A program made the position numbers and the translations under genes. A stretch of DNA of 64,000 nucleotides from Polymorphobacter multimanifer (GTDB lineage Bacteria > Pseudomonadota > Alphaproteobacteria > Sphingomonadales > Sphingomonadaceae), in the NCBI RefSeq assembly GCF_014205635.1, contig NZ_JACIIV010000014.1:58664-122663 (forward strand). Reading direction: 5' to 3'. The notes below the pieces were generated by a model that was not told where the DNA came from, did not search any database, and saw only the letters and a program-made list of their open reading frames with translations. This document shows positions 50,809 to 63,562 of this stretch, piece by piece (position 1 is the stretch's first letter; each line of letters begins with the position of its first letter).

Positions 50809-51615
50809 ATGAAGCGCACCCATCTGCCCCTCAACGCGCTTCGCGTCTTCGATGCCGCCGCCCGCCACCTCAGCTTCACCCGCGCCGCCGATGAGCTGGC
50901 GGTCACCCCGGCCGCGGTCGGCCAGCAGATCCGCGCGCTCGAAGAAACGCTGGGCGTAATCCTGTTCCGCCGCCAGACACGCGGGCTGGAGCTGACCCCC
51001 GAGGCCGAGCGCGCGCTGCCTGCGCTTCGCGAAGGCTTTCGGCAATTCGAGGAATCGGTGCGGATCATGCAGCAGGGCCAGGCCTCGCACATGCTCACCA
51101 TTGCCGCCCCGCGCGATCTCATTGCCAAATGGCTCGCTGCCCGGCTGGCCGTCTATGCCGCGACCGCGCCGCAACTCCGCTTCGTGCTCGCCACGATTCA
51201 CGACGAGCCCGATTTCACCGAGGCCAATCTCGATCTCGCCATCCATTTCGGCGCCGAGCCGACCGCCGAGGGGGTCCATGCCCGCCCGATCGGCGACGAG
51301 ACGCTAGTGCTGGTGGCACCCCCCGGCACGCCGGCGACGGCCCCGCGCATCGCCCACCCCTGCGATGCCGAGGCCAATGGCTCGATCATGGCCGATGCCG
51401 GGCTGGCCATCGATGCCGCCCTCGCCGGGCTGGGGTCCGCCCTTGTGCCCAGCCTCATCGCTGCCCGCCACCTGGCAGCGGGCGAGCTTGTGGCGCTGGC
51501 GCCGCCCGAGCCCAGCGCCCATCGCTGGTGGGTGAGCGCCCCCACCCCACAATGGCGCCAGGCCAAGGTGCGCGCGCTGGTCGAGTTCTTGCTGCAGCCC
51601 GAAGCCAGCGCCTAG
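50809..51615 (+). CDS. LysR-family regulator (GcvA-like)
   Basis: A 268-residue LysR-type regulator. HTH in LPLNALRVFDAAARHLSFTRAADELAVTPAAVGQQIRALEE (residues about 6-45), the GcvA-like N-terminus; residues about 90-265 form a shortened periplasmic-binding-like effector domain. It is shorter than most GcvA homologues (about 300), with the second subdomain reduced. It starts 10 bp after apaG, but regulation of metZ-apaG is not shown. Its TAG stop shares the palindrome CTAG with the TAG of the convergent propeptide-like gene. Confidence 0.87.
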   Translation: MKRTHLPLNALRVFDAAARHLSFTRAADELAVTPAAVGQQIRALEETLGVILFRRQTRGLELTPEAERALPALREGFRQFEESVRIMQQGQASHMLTIAAPRDLIAKWLAARLAVYAATAPQLRFVLATIHDEPDFTEANLDLAIHFGAEPTAEGVHARPIGDETLVLVAPPGTPATAPRIAHPCDAEANGSIMADAGLAIDAALAGLGSALVPSLIAARHLAAGELVALAPPEPSAHRWWVSAPTPQWRQAKVRALVEFLLQPEASA

Positions 51616-51845
51616 CTCGGCTCGGCATCCGGCGGGCCGATATCGACCGCTATGTCGTGCTCCACCGCCGCCACGCCGTCCACCTTCTGCAGCCGGGCAA
51701 TATCACCGGCGTCGCACGCGCCGGTGATGATGCCGATGGCATCGAGCATGGCCTCGATTTTCAGGCCCTTGTCGGCCAGCCGCTGCCCGACGTCGCCGGG
51801 AGCCCCTGCTTCAAGCGTGACGATAACCTTGACTGGTTCGGTCAT
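51612..51845 (-). CDS. I9/propeptide-like small protein next to the subtilase
   Basis: A 77-residue protein, MTEPVKVIVTLEAGAPGD...GQRLADKGLKIEAMLDAIG, with IARLQKVDGVAAVEHD near the end. This is the fold signature of subtilisin prodomains (inhibitor I9: a ferredoxin-like domain whose C-terminus inserts in the active site). As a separate gene 31 bp downstream of an S8 protease, it may act in trans as a foldase or inhibitor. Pfam-level assignment is inferred. The ATG at 51845 follows GGAGCG. Confidence 0.7.
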   Translation of the reverse strand: MTEPVKVIVTLEAGAPGDVGQRLADKGLKIEAMLDAIGIITGACDAGDIARLQKVDGVAAVEHDIAVDIGPPDAEPS

Positions 51846-51876
51846 GATCGCTCCTTCGTACCCCCGGGGGCGTGCG

Positions 51877-53229
51877 TCAGGGCGCCTGCACCAGCCCGCG
51901 CCCGACCCGCGAGGCAGGATAGGGCAGCGGCCGCGCCGACGCCAGCAGTCGCTGCCACAGCGCCATGCCGCGCAGGCTGCCGTTGGTTTGCGCCCAGAGC
52001 GCAGCCACCCCCGCCACATGCGGACACGCCATGCTGGTGCCGGTCTTGAAGCCATGGCGCTGCGGCCGCGGCACCGAAGACCAGACATCGCGGCCGATCG
52101 CCGAAATGTCGATCTTGCCGCGGTTGGAGAAGCTCGACGGCGCCAGGTTGCGGTCGAGCGACGCCACCGACATGATGCTCGGCGAGTTGGCCGGCGCGCC
52201 CGTGGACGATGCCGCATTGCCGGCGGCGGCAATGATCAGGCACCCGCGCGCCAGAGCGGCGGCCCCGGCTGCCACATAGCCGAACTGCACGCCGGTCTGC
52301 GCGCCGAGCGACATCGAGATCACCGCGCAATTGTTGGCGATCGCCCAGTTCATGCCGGCCAGGATGCCGCCGGTCGAGCCGGTGCCCGAGTTGCTCAGCA
52401 CCTTGCCCACGAAGATGGTGCTGCGGTGGGCAATGCCGTAGCGCGGGGTGTTTCCCGGCGGGGCGAGCGGGCCACAGGCGGTGCCGATGCAATGGGTGCC
52501 ATGGCTGTGCAGGTCCTGCACCGGCTGGCCGACGAAGCTCCGGCTCACCATCGCCCGCCCGGCGAATTCGGGGTGGCCGAGGTCCATGCCCGTGTCGAGC
52601 ACCGCGACGCGGATGCCGAGCCCGGAGCGGCTGCTCTGCGGCACGCGCGACGCGATGAGGCCGGGCGTGGCGCCGAGCACCAGCGCGCCGCCCTCCTCAT
52701 CCTCCTCGTCGACCGGCGCACCAAGGCCGCGCAGATCGGCCTCGATGGTCTGGGCGGCGCGCAGGAAGCCGCGCAGATATTCGCCGGCATCGCCCTCGGA
52801 AAAGGCGAAATACTCGGGCTCGATCACGCTGATCGGGCTGTCCGAAGCAAGCGACTTCGCCCCGGCCGAGCCCAGGCTGCGTTCGGACGCGGCATTGCCG
52901 GAAATCACCGCCACGCCGATCTCGGGCAGCAGCAGCGCATCGGCATCGCCGAGCGCGTCCATCGCCACTGCACCATCCTCGAAATCGCGCGCATCGGCGG
53001 TGCGCATCCCCATGTTGGCGAGGGCGCCATCATCGGCCGCACCTTCCTTGTAGGTGACGATCATCCGCCCTGTGGTGAGTGTCTCGTCGGTGGCGCTTAT
53101 CTCCTCGCCCGTGCCACCACCTTCGGCCTCGGCGCGTTCGAGCGCCGCCAGCAGCATTGCATCGACATCGGCGCCCAGCGCGCCCAGCCCGCTATCGCCA
53201 CCATCATCACGTGTCGGTTTCCGTGCCAT
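51877..53229 (-). CDS. S8 subtilisin-family serine protease
   Basis: A 450-residue subtilase. The N-terminal ~190 residues are acidic and include a prodomain-like stretch (RMIVTYKEGAADDG). Catalytic triad D212 (VLDTGMDLGHPEF), H243 (HSHGTHCIGT), S399 (TGTSMACPHVAG), and oxyanion N338 (AAAGNAA). No Sec or Tat signal is visible from the ATG at 53229, so it may act in the cytoplasm or leave by another route. A longer frame to 53286 lacks a signal too. A propeptide-like gene follows at 31 bp. Confidence 0.93.
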   Translation of the reverse strand: MARKPTRDDGGDSGLGALGADVDAMLLAALERAEAEGGGTGEEISATDETLTTGRMIVTYKEGAADDGALANMGMRTADARDFEDGAVAMDALGDADALLLPEIGVAVISGNAASERSLGSAGAKSLASDSPISVIEPEYFAFSEGDAGEYLRGFLRAAQTIEADLRGLGAPVDEEDEEGGALVLGATPGLIASRVPQSSRSGLGIRVAVLDTGMDLGHPEFAGRAMVSRSFVGQPVQDLHSHGTHCIGTACGPLAPPGNTPRYGIAHRSTIFVGKVLSNSGTGSTGGILAGMNWAIANNCAVISMSLGAQTGVQFGYVAAGAAALARGCLIIAAAGNAASSTGAPANSPSIMSVASLDRNLAPSSFSNRGKIDISAIGRDVWSSVPRPQRHGFKTGTSMACPHVAGVAALWAQTNGSLRGMALWQRLLASARPLPYPASRVGRGLVQAP

Positions 53230-53625
53230 GTCTTCCTCCCAAGGAATATGTTGATTGAACAGTAGAGATCGGTCGCGCCGGGGCACTTTCCCCGGCTCGT
53301 TGCAACAACAGTTGTCCCTTCACGGCGAATGCCGTGCCTGGATCTGATTATGTGTGCGGCCCCATTGGCGGATCAGTCATGCAATGCTGATTCGATACCG
53401 CAAATATACCGTGAACAGGCAAATAAATTGCTAATTACTGTTCGGCAGCGACCCGGAATTGTTGGTCATGTCGATTGGCTGCTGTCGACTGCCTGGCTCA
53501 CCGCTTCCGCCACCGCCGGCCTGCGGCACCATGGCAAGGCCGCCACTCTGCAAGCCCCTAATTGCACATTCATAATCGAACCGGTATTGCGGCGTTTCCA
53601 CCAGCCTTTTTCAGCAGGATGACCC
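53230..53625. other. Non-coding gap between protease and cytochrome c
   Basis: Nearly 400 bp with divergent flanking genes. It is relatively AT-rich in the middle (53380-53450). One small dyad is seen, ACAAC-A-GTTGT at 53306-53316, 77 bp before the protease ATG; it may be an operator. The ORFs in the gap have no recognisable content. Promoters for both neighbours must lie here, but I cannot assign hexamers confidently. Confidence 0.4.
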
Positions 53626-54003
53626 ATGAACCACTCGATGCTCTTCGCTGCCGCTGCCCTTCTGGCTGCAGCCCCCGCCGCAGCCCAGATGCCGAAGGGC
53701 GATGCCGCCGCCGGCGAAAAGGTGTTCAACCAGTGCAAGGCCTGCCATGTCACGACCAAGGGCGTGAACCGCGTCGGCCCGTCGCTGCACGCCGTGGTCG
53801 GCCGCAAGTCGGGCTCGATCACCGGCTACAAGTACAGCGCCGCCAACCAGAAGAGCAACGTGACGTGGGATGAAGCCACGCTGTTCAAGTATCTGGAAGC
53901 CCCGATGAAGTTCATGCCGGGCACCAAGATGGCCTTTGCCGGTCTCAAGAAGCCCGAGGATCGCGCGAACGTGATCGCGTATCTGAAGACGCAGAACAAG
54001 TGA
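53626..54003 (+). CDS. Class I cytochrome c (c2/cytochrome c-550 type)
   Basis: A 125-residue periplasmic electron carrier. Signal peptide about 1-21 (AAALLAAAPAAAQ end). One heme site C37-x-x-C40-H41 (CKACH) and axial methionine M102 in PGTKMAF. GPSLHAVVGRKSGS and the final RANVIAYLKTQ helix match mitochondrial-like cytochrome c. It probably carries electrons from the bc1 complex to oxidases. GGATG precedes the start and an intrinsic terminator follows 95 bp after the stop. Confidence 0.95.
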   Translation: MNHSMLFAAAALLAAAPAAAQMPKGDAAAGEKVFNQCKACHVTTKGVNRVGPSLHAVVGRKSGSITGYKYSAANQKSNVTWDEATLFKYLEAPMKFMPGTKMAFAGLKKPEDRANVIAYLKTQNK

Positions 54004-54097
54004 AGCACGGCGCGGATTTAGCGTGAGCTAAATCCCGACTCGTGCGAACGCGGCCAGCGAGGCGGCCAGCCTTGCTGGCCGAACTCGTCTGACGTCG

Positions 54098-54125
54098 GCC
54101 CCGGCTTTGCCGGGGCTCTTTTTTT
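54098..54125 (+). terminator. Intrinsic terminator after cytochrome c
   Basis: GCCCCGGC (54098-54105) pairs with GCCGGGGC (54109-54116) around TTT, followed by C and seven T (54119-54125). It lies 39 bp upstream of the ABC-F gene, whose transcription therefore starts separately or by readthrough. Near-identical stem sequence is used by the glnA terminator. Confidence 0.92.
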
Positions 54126-54163
54126 ATCCTGCCACCCGCACAGAATCCTGCTATCCGCCCCCC

Positions 54164-56029
54164 ATGCTGACTATCAACAACATCACCGTCCGCCTCGGCG
54201 GCCGCACCATCCTTGATGGCGCCTCGGCCACGCTGCCGCCGCGCGGCCGCATCGGCTTCATCGGCCGCAACGGCGCCGGCAAATCGACGCTGATGAAGGT
54301 GATCGCCAAACAGCTCGAGCCCGACAGCGGCAGCATCGACATGCCCAAGGCGGCGCGCATGGGCTATGTGGCGCAGGAGGCCCCCGCCGGCAGCACCACG
54401 CCGTTCGAGACCGTGCTCGCCGCCGATGTCGAACGTGCCGCCCTCATGATCGAGGAAGAGACTTCGCATCCCGAGCCGCACCGGCTGGCGGAGATCCATG
54501 AGCGGTTGATCGCCATCGATGCCTATACCGCCCCCGCGCGCGCGTCGCGCATCCTCGTCGGGCTCGGTTTCGACGAAGCCGCCCAGCATCGCCCGCTCGA
54601 CAGCTATTCGGGCGGCTGGCGGATGCGCGTGGCGCTGGCAGCCCTGCTGTTCAGCCAGCCCGATCTGCTGCTGCTCGACGAGCCGTCGAACCACCTCGAT
54701 CTCGAAGCGACGATGTGGCTGGAGAATTTCCTCAAGTCCTACCGTGCCACCATCGTCGTCATCAGCCATGAGCGCGACCTGCTCAACAATGTCGTCGACA
54801 ATATCCTGCATCTCGAGGGCGGCAAGATCACCCTCTATCCCGGCGGCTATGACGATTTCGAGCGCCAGCGCGCCGAGCGCCTCTCGCAGCTGGCCAGCGC
54901 CCGCGAAGCGCAGGCCGCGCAGCGCGCCAAGCTGCAGGACTATATCGCCCGCAATTCCGCCCGCGCCAGCACCGCCAAGCAGGCGCAGAGCCGGCAGAAG
55001 GCGCTGGCGAAGATGCAGCCGATCGCCGAGGCCGTCACCGATCCAAGCCTGGTGTTCAACTTCCCGTCGCCGCCTGCCCTCAAGCCGCCGCTGGTGCAGC
55101 TCGATCATGCCGCGGTCGGCTATGACGGCAAGGCGATCCTCGAACAGATCGACCTGCGGCTCGATCCCGATGACCGGCTGGCGCTGCTGGGCCGCAACGG
55201 CAACGGCAAGACGACGCTGGCGCGGCTGCTCTCGGGCCAACTGCCGGCGATGGCGGGCAGCAAGCACGCGCCGGGCAAGCTGCGCGTCGGCTATTTCACC
55301 CAATATCAGGTCGAGGAACTCGACAGCGACGACACCCCGCTCGAGCACATGAGCCGGCTGATGCGCGGAGCCAACCCTTCCCAGGTGCGTGCCCAGCTCG
55401 GCCGCTTCGGTTTTTCCGGTGCCATGGCCGAGCAGAAGGTCGGCAAGATGTCGGGCGGTGAAAAGGCGCGGCTGGCGCTGGCGCTCATCACCCGCGACGC
55501 CCCGCACCTGCTGATCCTCGATGAGCCCACCAACCACCTCGATGTCGATACCCGCGAGGCGCTTGTGCAGGCTCTCAACGATTACAATGGCGCGGTGGTG
55601 GTGGTGAGCCATGATCGCCACATGATCGAGGCGAGTGCGGATCGGCTGGTGCTGGTCGATGCCGGGCGTGCGCGCGAGTTTGCCGGCAGCCTCGATGATT
55701 ACACCGATTCGATCCTCGGGCGCGCAGGCGGTGGCGACGGCAAGCCCAAGGGCAACAAGAAGGACGATCGCAAGGCCGCCGCTGCCGCGCGCGAAGCCAC
55801 CGCCGGCCTGCGCAAGGCCGCCAGGACCGCCGAAGCCGAAGTGGCGAAGCTTGCCGCACGCCGCGGCGAGATCGACCGCGCGCTGTTCGACCCGAAAACC
55901 TGCATCGTTGCCGACATGGGCCGCACCGCATCGGACCTGATGCAGGAGCGTGGCCGGGTGGAATCGGCGCTGGCGGCGGCGGAAACCGCCTGGCTCGAAG
56001 CCAATGAGAAGATCGAAGCGGCAGGCTGA
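54164..56029 (+). CDS. ABC-F family ATPase (Uup/YheS type)
   Basis: A 621-residue tandem ABC ATPase without membrane segments. First domain Walker A GRNGAGKS (34-41), SYSGGWRMRVALA and LLLDEPSNHLDLEA; second GRNGNGKT, MSGGEKARLALAL and LILDEPTNHLDVDT. The interdomain linker is rich in Ala, Arg and Gln, and the C-terminal ~90 residues form an Ala/Lys/Glu coiled coil (KKDDRKAAAAAREATAGLRKAARTA in parts). Such ABC-F proteins act on the ribosome E/P site to resolve stalled states. The ATG at 54164 begins the conserved MLTINNITVRLGG. Confidence 0.94.
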   Translation: MLTINNITVRLGGRTILDGASATLPPRGRIGFIGRNGAGKSTLMKVIAKQLEPDSGSIDMPKAARMGYVAQEAPAGSTTPFETVLAADVERAALMIEEETSHPEPHRLAEIHERLIAIDAYTAPARASRILVGLGFDEAAQHRPLDSYSGGWRMRVALAALLFSQPDLLLLDEPSNHLDLEATMWLENFLKSYRATIVVISHERDLLNNVVDNILHLEGGKITLYPGGYDDFERQRAERLSQLASAREAQAAQRAKLQDYIARNSARASTAKQAQSRQKALAKMQPIAEAVTDPSLVFNFPSPPALKPPLVQLDHAAVGYDGKAILEQIDLRLDPDDRLALLGRNGNGKTTLARLLSGQLPAMAGSKHAPGKLRVGYFTQYQVEELDSDDTPLEHMSRLMRGANPSQVRAQLGRFGFSGAMAEQKVGKMSGGEKARLALALITRDAPHLLILDEPTNHLDVDTREALVQALNDYNGAVVVVSHDRHMIEASADRLVLVDAGRAREFAGSLDDYTDSILGRAGGGDGKPKGNKKDDRKAAAAAREATAGLRKAARTAEAEVAKLAARRGEIDRALFDPKTCIVADMGRTASDLMQERGRVESALAAAETAWLEANEKIEAAG

Positions 56030-56121
56030 ACGCCGGCCAACGGCATGTTCAGCTTTCCGTTAGCCGTCTTGCGGCACGGTCCTTTAGTCGGCCTCTCCTG
56101 GCCGCGAGAAAGGATCAGATC

Positions 56122-56535
56122 ATGGCAGGCAAATTCCTCGTCGGCGCCCTTGTTGCCAGCTTCGCGCTGACCACGATGTCCACCGCTGCAGTCGCCCACG
56201 ACCGCGACGACCGCTATTATGGCCGCGATGGTTATTACACCCAGGTCGATGATCGCCGCTTCAACGACCGTCGCTTCGACGACCGCCGCTTCAACAACCG
56301 CCGTGTCGACAGTCGCCGCTATGATGATCGCCGCTGGAACAACAATGCGCGCGGCCAGAACCGTTGCTACGATGAAGGCAAGGGCGGCACCGTGATCGGC
56401 GCCATCGCCGGCGGCCTTCTCGGCAACCAGGTCGCCGGACGCAATGATGGCCTGCTCGGCGCTGTGCTCGGCGGCGGTGTCGGCGCCCTCGCAGGCCGTG
56501 CCATCGACAAGTCGGACGGCCGCCCCTGCCGCTGA
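56122..56535 (+). CDS. Glycine-zipper outer-membrane/periplasmic protein with DRRF repeats
   Basis: A 137-residue protein: signal peptide about 1-25 (ending AAVA), a tandem repeat of six five-residue units (DRRFN, DRRFD, DRRFN, NRRVD, SRRYD, DRRWN), then a glycine-zipper 2TM domain of the 17-kDa rickettsial antigen type (GTVIGAIAGGLLGNQVAGRND and GLLGAVLGGGVGALAGRAID in parts). Without a lipobox it may be anchored by the zipper. Function unknown. GAAAGGA precedes the ATG. Confidence 0.85.
   Translation: MAGKFLVGALVASFALTTMSTAAVAHDRDDRYYGRDGYYTQVDDRRFNDRRFDDRRFNNRRVDSRRYDDRRWNNNARGQNRCYDEGKGGTVIGAIAGGLLGNQVAGRNDGLLGAVLGGGVGALAGRAIDKSDGRPCR
56251..56340 (+). repeat. Six in-frame 15-bp tandem repeats
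   Basis: Six units of 15 bp, consensus GAYCGCCGCTTCRAY, at 56251, 56266, 56281, 56296, 56311 and 56326, each encoding D/N/S-R-R-aromatic/V-N/D. The repeat number could vary between strains by slippage or recombination without frameshift. The charged repeats might bind polyanions. Confidence 0.85.
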
Positions 56536-56593
56536 CGTCGACCAGGGCTGATATCGTCGGCCGGGGTTCGCCAGAAGCCCGGCCCTTCGTTTG

Positions 56594-57418
56594 TCAGAAG
56601 GCCGCGCCGATCGAGAACAGCACGCGGCTGCCCGAGATCGTCGAGCCATCCTTGGTCGACGAGAAATTGGGCTGCAGCCGCACATATTCGGGGCTCGAGG
56701 TGTTGATGTCGGTGTCGGTATAGGCCACGCCGAGCGTCACCGGCCCCAGCGCAACATCGATCCCGAGCAGCCAGTCGACATACTTCCCGGTGGGCGCCAC
56801 GCTGGTGCCGTTGGGCCCCAGCCCGGGGTTGCCGTCCGAATAGCCGATATGCGCCTTCAAGGTGATCGGCGTCTCCGGAATTCCGGTCGAGGCATCGCCC
56901 CAGAGGTAGAGATTGTCCTCCTTGTCGCCGATCCGGCTTTGCGGCGTGTTCGACCAGTTGCCGAGCGACCGCTGCCCCGGCGCATAGGCGATGCCGGCGA
57001 GCAGGTTGACCGGCCCGGCGGTGCCGCCGAGCTTCATATAGGGCTCGAAGAAGGTCGTCGTCGCCGCACCACCCGGATACATGTACATGGTGATCCCGGT
57101 ATCGAGCGCGCCGGCGCCGACTGGCACCTTGAAGCCGGCGAACAGGTCGAGCTCGAGGTTGGGGCCGCCGAAGGTGCCCCAGCCCGACAGGTTCGAGGCC
57201 CAGAAGCCACCATATAGCCCCGACTCATGCGTGCCCGTCAGCCCGCCCTGCACGGCAAAGCCCTTGTCGGTCTGGGAAACACCGCGGAACCGATAGTCTG
57301 AAACCAGCGCCACCGCGCCGCTGACGACGAACGGCTTGGTTTCCGCCTCCTGTGCCAGCGAGGGTGACGCCGCGGCCAGGGCCGCAAGAACGCAAACGCT
57401 GAAAAGTGCATGTCGCAT
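56594..57418 (-). CDS. TorF-family putative porin
   Basis: A 274-residue outer-membrane beta-barrel of the TIGR02001 type. Signal peptide about 1-22 (ending SLAQ), then VSGAVALVSDYRFRGVSQTDKGFAVQGGL, the TorF signature, and a terminal phenylalanine (FSIGAAF). Family members often neighbour glnK-amtB in proteobacteria, suggesting a role in uptake of nitrogen compounds; here it follows amtB on the same strand after 357 bp. AAGGAGGGAC is a strong ribosome-binding site for the ATG at 57418, so it likely has its own promoter. Confidence 0.9.
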   Translation of the reverse strand: MRHALFSVCVLAALAAASPSLAQEAETKPFVVSGAVALVSDYRFRGVSQTDKGFAVQGGLTGTHESGLYGGFWASNLSGWGTFGGPNLELDLFAGFKVPVGAGALDTGITMYMYPGGAATTTFFEPYMKLGGTAGPVNLLAGIAYAPGQRSLGNWSNTPQSRIGDKEDNLYLWGDASTGIPETPITLKAHIGYSDGNPGLGPNGTSVAPTGKYVDWLLGIDVALGPVTLGVAYTDTDINTSSPEYVRLQPNFSSTKDGSTISGSRVLFSIGAAF

Positions 57419-57740
57419 GAGACAGTCCCTCCTTGAGGTTGAAGTCCCTCTCCCCCTGCATCACGCCCCCTGGCCCAAAGTACCGGGAGAACTCTTTGCA
57501 GATCCGAAAGAGTAAACTTGGGTTATTTTCTTGAACAGCGGCGAAAACGCCAAGCAAAAGCAAATTCACGCAAATATTGCTGAATTACCATGCAGAAAAC
57601 GGGACAATAAATGTCGATCGGAAACTGGCAAAGCAGTTTCCTGTGCTGAAAAGCCAGGTTCGATACTGTTGTCTGTCAGCTCTCGGTATTCATGTCGTCG
57701 AGAGTCATTTGCGGCCTGAAGTCCCGCCAGCAGCTGCTCG

Positions 57741-57764
57741 GGGGCCTGCCCTGCGGCAGGCCCC
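57741..57764 (-). terminator. Hairpin after amtB, without clear U-run
   Basis: GGGGCCTGCC (57741-57750) pairs with GGCAGGCCCC (57755-57764) around CTGC, 11 bp after the amtB stop on the minus strand. No T tract follows on the minus strand, so it may be a 3'-stabilising or Rho-assisted structure. The remaining gap to torF (57419-57740) is AT-rich and should hold the torF promoter; I cannot assign it. Confidence 0.45.
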
Positions 57765-57775
57765 GTCGCATGTCG

Positions 57776-59179
57776 TCAGTCGTTGTAGGCGCGTTCGCCA
57801 TGCTCGCCGATGTCGAGGCCTTCGCGCTCGATCTCGGGGGCCACGCGCAGGCCGGTCAGCGCCTTGGCAACATAGATCGCAATCGCCGTGCCCACCGCTG
57901 CCCAGACGATGGTGGTGCCCACCGCAAGGACCTGGGTGACAAGTTGCGCACCAATGTCGAAATCGTCGCCGCCGGGCCCGCCGAGGCTCGGTGCATAGAC
58001 GATGCCGGTGCCGATCGCGCCGACGATGCCGCCCACGCCGTGGATGCCGAAGGCATCGAGCGAGTCGTCATAGCCGAGCTTGGGCTTCACCACCGCCACG
58101 AACAGGTAGCAGACGATTGCCGCCACCGCTCCCAGCACCAGCGCACCGAATGGCCCGCTGTTGCCGGCCGCCGGAGTCACCGCCACGAGGCCGGCGATGA
58201 TGCCCGACGCCAGCCCGAGCGCCGAAGGCTTGTGGCCGAGGGCGCGCTCGGTGAGCATCCAGGTCAGCGCCGCAGCCGCGGTGGCAACGAAGGTGTTGAT
58301 CATCGCCAGTGCTGCCGAGCCATTGGCTTCGAGCGCCGAACCGGCGTTGAAGCCGAACCAGCCCACCCACAGCAGGCCGGTGCCGACCAGCGTGAGCGTG
58401 AGCGAATGCGGTGCCATCGAGTCCTTCTGGTAGCCGATGCGCTTGCCGAGGATGATCGCCGCCACCAGCGCCGACACACCGGCATTGATGTGCACCACAG
58501 TGCCACCGGCAAAATCGAGCGCCCCCATTTCGAAGAACAACCCGCCGGCCGCCCACACCATGTGCGCGATCGGGAAATACACCAGGGTCAGCCACACCAG
58601 CGTGAACGCCATCACCGCCGAGAACTTGATGCGCTCGACAACGGCGCCCAGCACCAGCGACACGGTGATCGCCGCAAAGGTCATCTGGAAGGCCACGAAC
58701 ACATATTCGGGGATCACGACCCCATCGGTGAAGGTCGCCGCGACCGAATCAGGGGTGATTCCGGCAAGGAACATCTTGTCGAAATTGGAGATGAAGGGCT
58801 TCAGCCCCTCCGAGGCATCCGGACCAAAGGCCATGGTATAGCCGTAGATCACCCAGATCAGCATCGCGAAGCAGGTGGCGGCGCCGATCTGCGTTATCGT
58901 CGAAAGCATGTTCTTGGAGCGCGTCAGGCCGCCGTAGAAAAGTTGCAGACCCGGCAGGATCATCAGCAGCACCAGCACCGTTGCCACCATCATGAAGCCG
59001 GTGTCGCCCTTGTCGGGCACCAGGTCGGCCGCAGGCGTTTCCGCTGCAACTTCAGTCGTGGTCGAAAGCTCGGCAACCACAACGGCGGCGGGTGCCGCAT
59101 CCTGCGCCATCACGGGCGCCGCCATCAGCAATGCCACTCCCGGCACCGCCATTCCGAATCGCTTCTTGTCGATTGTCAT
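57776..59179 (-). CDS. amtB: Ammonium transporter
   Basis: A 467-residue Amt/Mep/Rh channel with an N-terminal cleavable signal-like segment (MAVPGVALLMAAPVMAQ) and eleven membrane helices. The twin pore histidines lie in GGTVVHINAG and GIHGVGGIVG. The C-terminal cytoplasmic tail (LRVAPEIEREGLDIGEHGERAY) carries the GxHGExAY motif that couples to PII. It conducts NH3/NH4+ and is closed by GlnK binding in nitrogen excess. The ATG at 59179 follows GGGGGACC and starts 19 bp after the glnK stop. Confidence 0.96.
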   Translation of the reverse strand: MTIDKKRFGMAVPGVALLMAAPVMAQDAAPAAVVVAELSTTTEVAAETPAADLVPDKGDTGFMMVATVLVLLMILPGLQLFYGGLTRSKNMLSTITQIGAATCFAMLIWVIYGYTMAFGPDASEGLKPFISNFDKMFLAGITPDSVAATFTDGVVIPEYVFVAFQMTFAAITVSLVLGAVVERIKFSAVMAFTLVWLTLVYFPIAHMVWAAGGLFFEMGALDFAGGTVVHINAGVSALVAAIILGKRIGYQKDSMAPHSLTLTLVGTGLLWVGWFGFNAGSALEANGSAALAMINTFVATAAAALTWMLTERALGHKPSALGLASGIIAGLVAVTPAAGNSGPFGALVLGAVAAIVCYLFVAVVKPKLGYDDSLDAFGIHGVGGIVGAIGTGIVYAPSLGGPGGDDFDIGAQLVTQVLAVGTTIVWAAVGTAIAIYVAKALTGLRVAPEIEREGLDIGEHGERAYND

Positions 59180-59198
59180 AGGTCCCCCTGCATTCATG

Positions 59199-59546
<348 letters not shown>

Positions 59547-59575
59547 TCACGCGACAAACCGCGTCCAGAAACACC

Positions 59576-59591
59576 TGCAAGAACCGTGCCA
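59576..59591 (-). promoter_or_regulatory. Sigma-54 promoter of glnK-amtB
   Basis: On the minus strand TGGCACGGTTCTTGCA matches the RpoN consensus TGGCACG-N4-TTGCA without mismatch, with GG and GC elements at the required spacing. Transcription would start about 59565, leaving a leader of about 27 nt. It predicts nitrogen-limitation control through NtrC. Confidence 0.9.
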
Positions 59592-59655
59592 GCAACGGCA
59601 ATGAATGTTGCGAAAGCGTTACACTTCCTGCCCTCGGGCGCCGTGCGCGATTACT

Positions 59656-59690
59656 GTGCAAATGGCAGGCAAGATGCCAAAATTTGTGCA
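59656..59690 (-). promoter_or_regulatory. Candidate NtrC enhancer sites
   Basis: Upstream of the sigma-54 promoter, minus-strand TGCACAAATTTTGGCA (59690-59675) and TGCCATTTGCACA (59668-59656) contain the TGCAC...GGCA half-sites of an NtrC box (consensus TGCACC-N5-GGTGCA), imperfectly. Position 65-115 bp upstream of the -24 element is suitable for an enhancer. Confidence 0.4.
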
Positions 59691-59715
59691 GTGCAAAATC
59701 CCTTGCTGCGCCGCG

Positions 59716-63458
<3,743 letters not shown>

Positions 63459-63562
63459 GGTCTTCAGTCCCCTCAGCTTCGGCAGCAACCCTGCAGCCGA
63501 TGTTCAAAACCCCTGCTGCACCGCAACATCAGATAACTGATGCGCAGCCCAGCGCTTGTCAA

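Noticed and set aside
63459..63562. Separate sigma-70 promoter for glnA (TTGACA on the minus strand near 63555)
   Set aside because: A TTGACA is present but no -10 at acceptable spacing was convincing.
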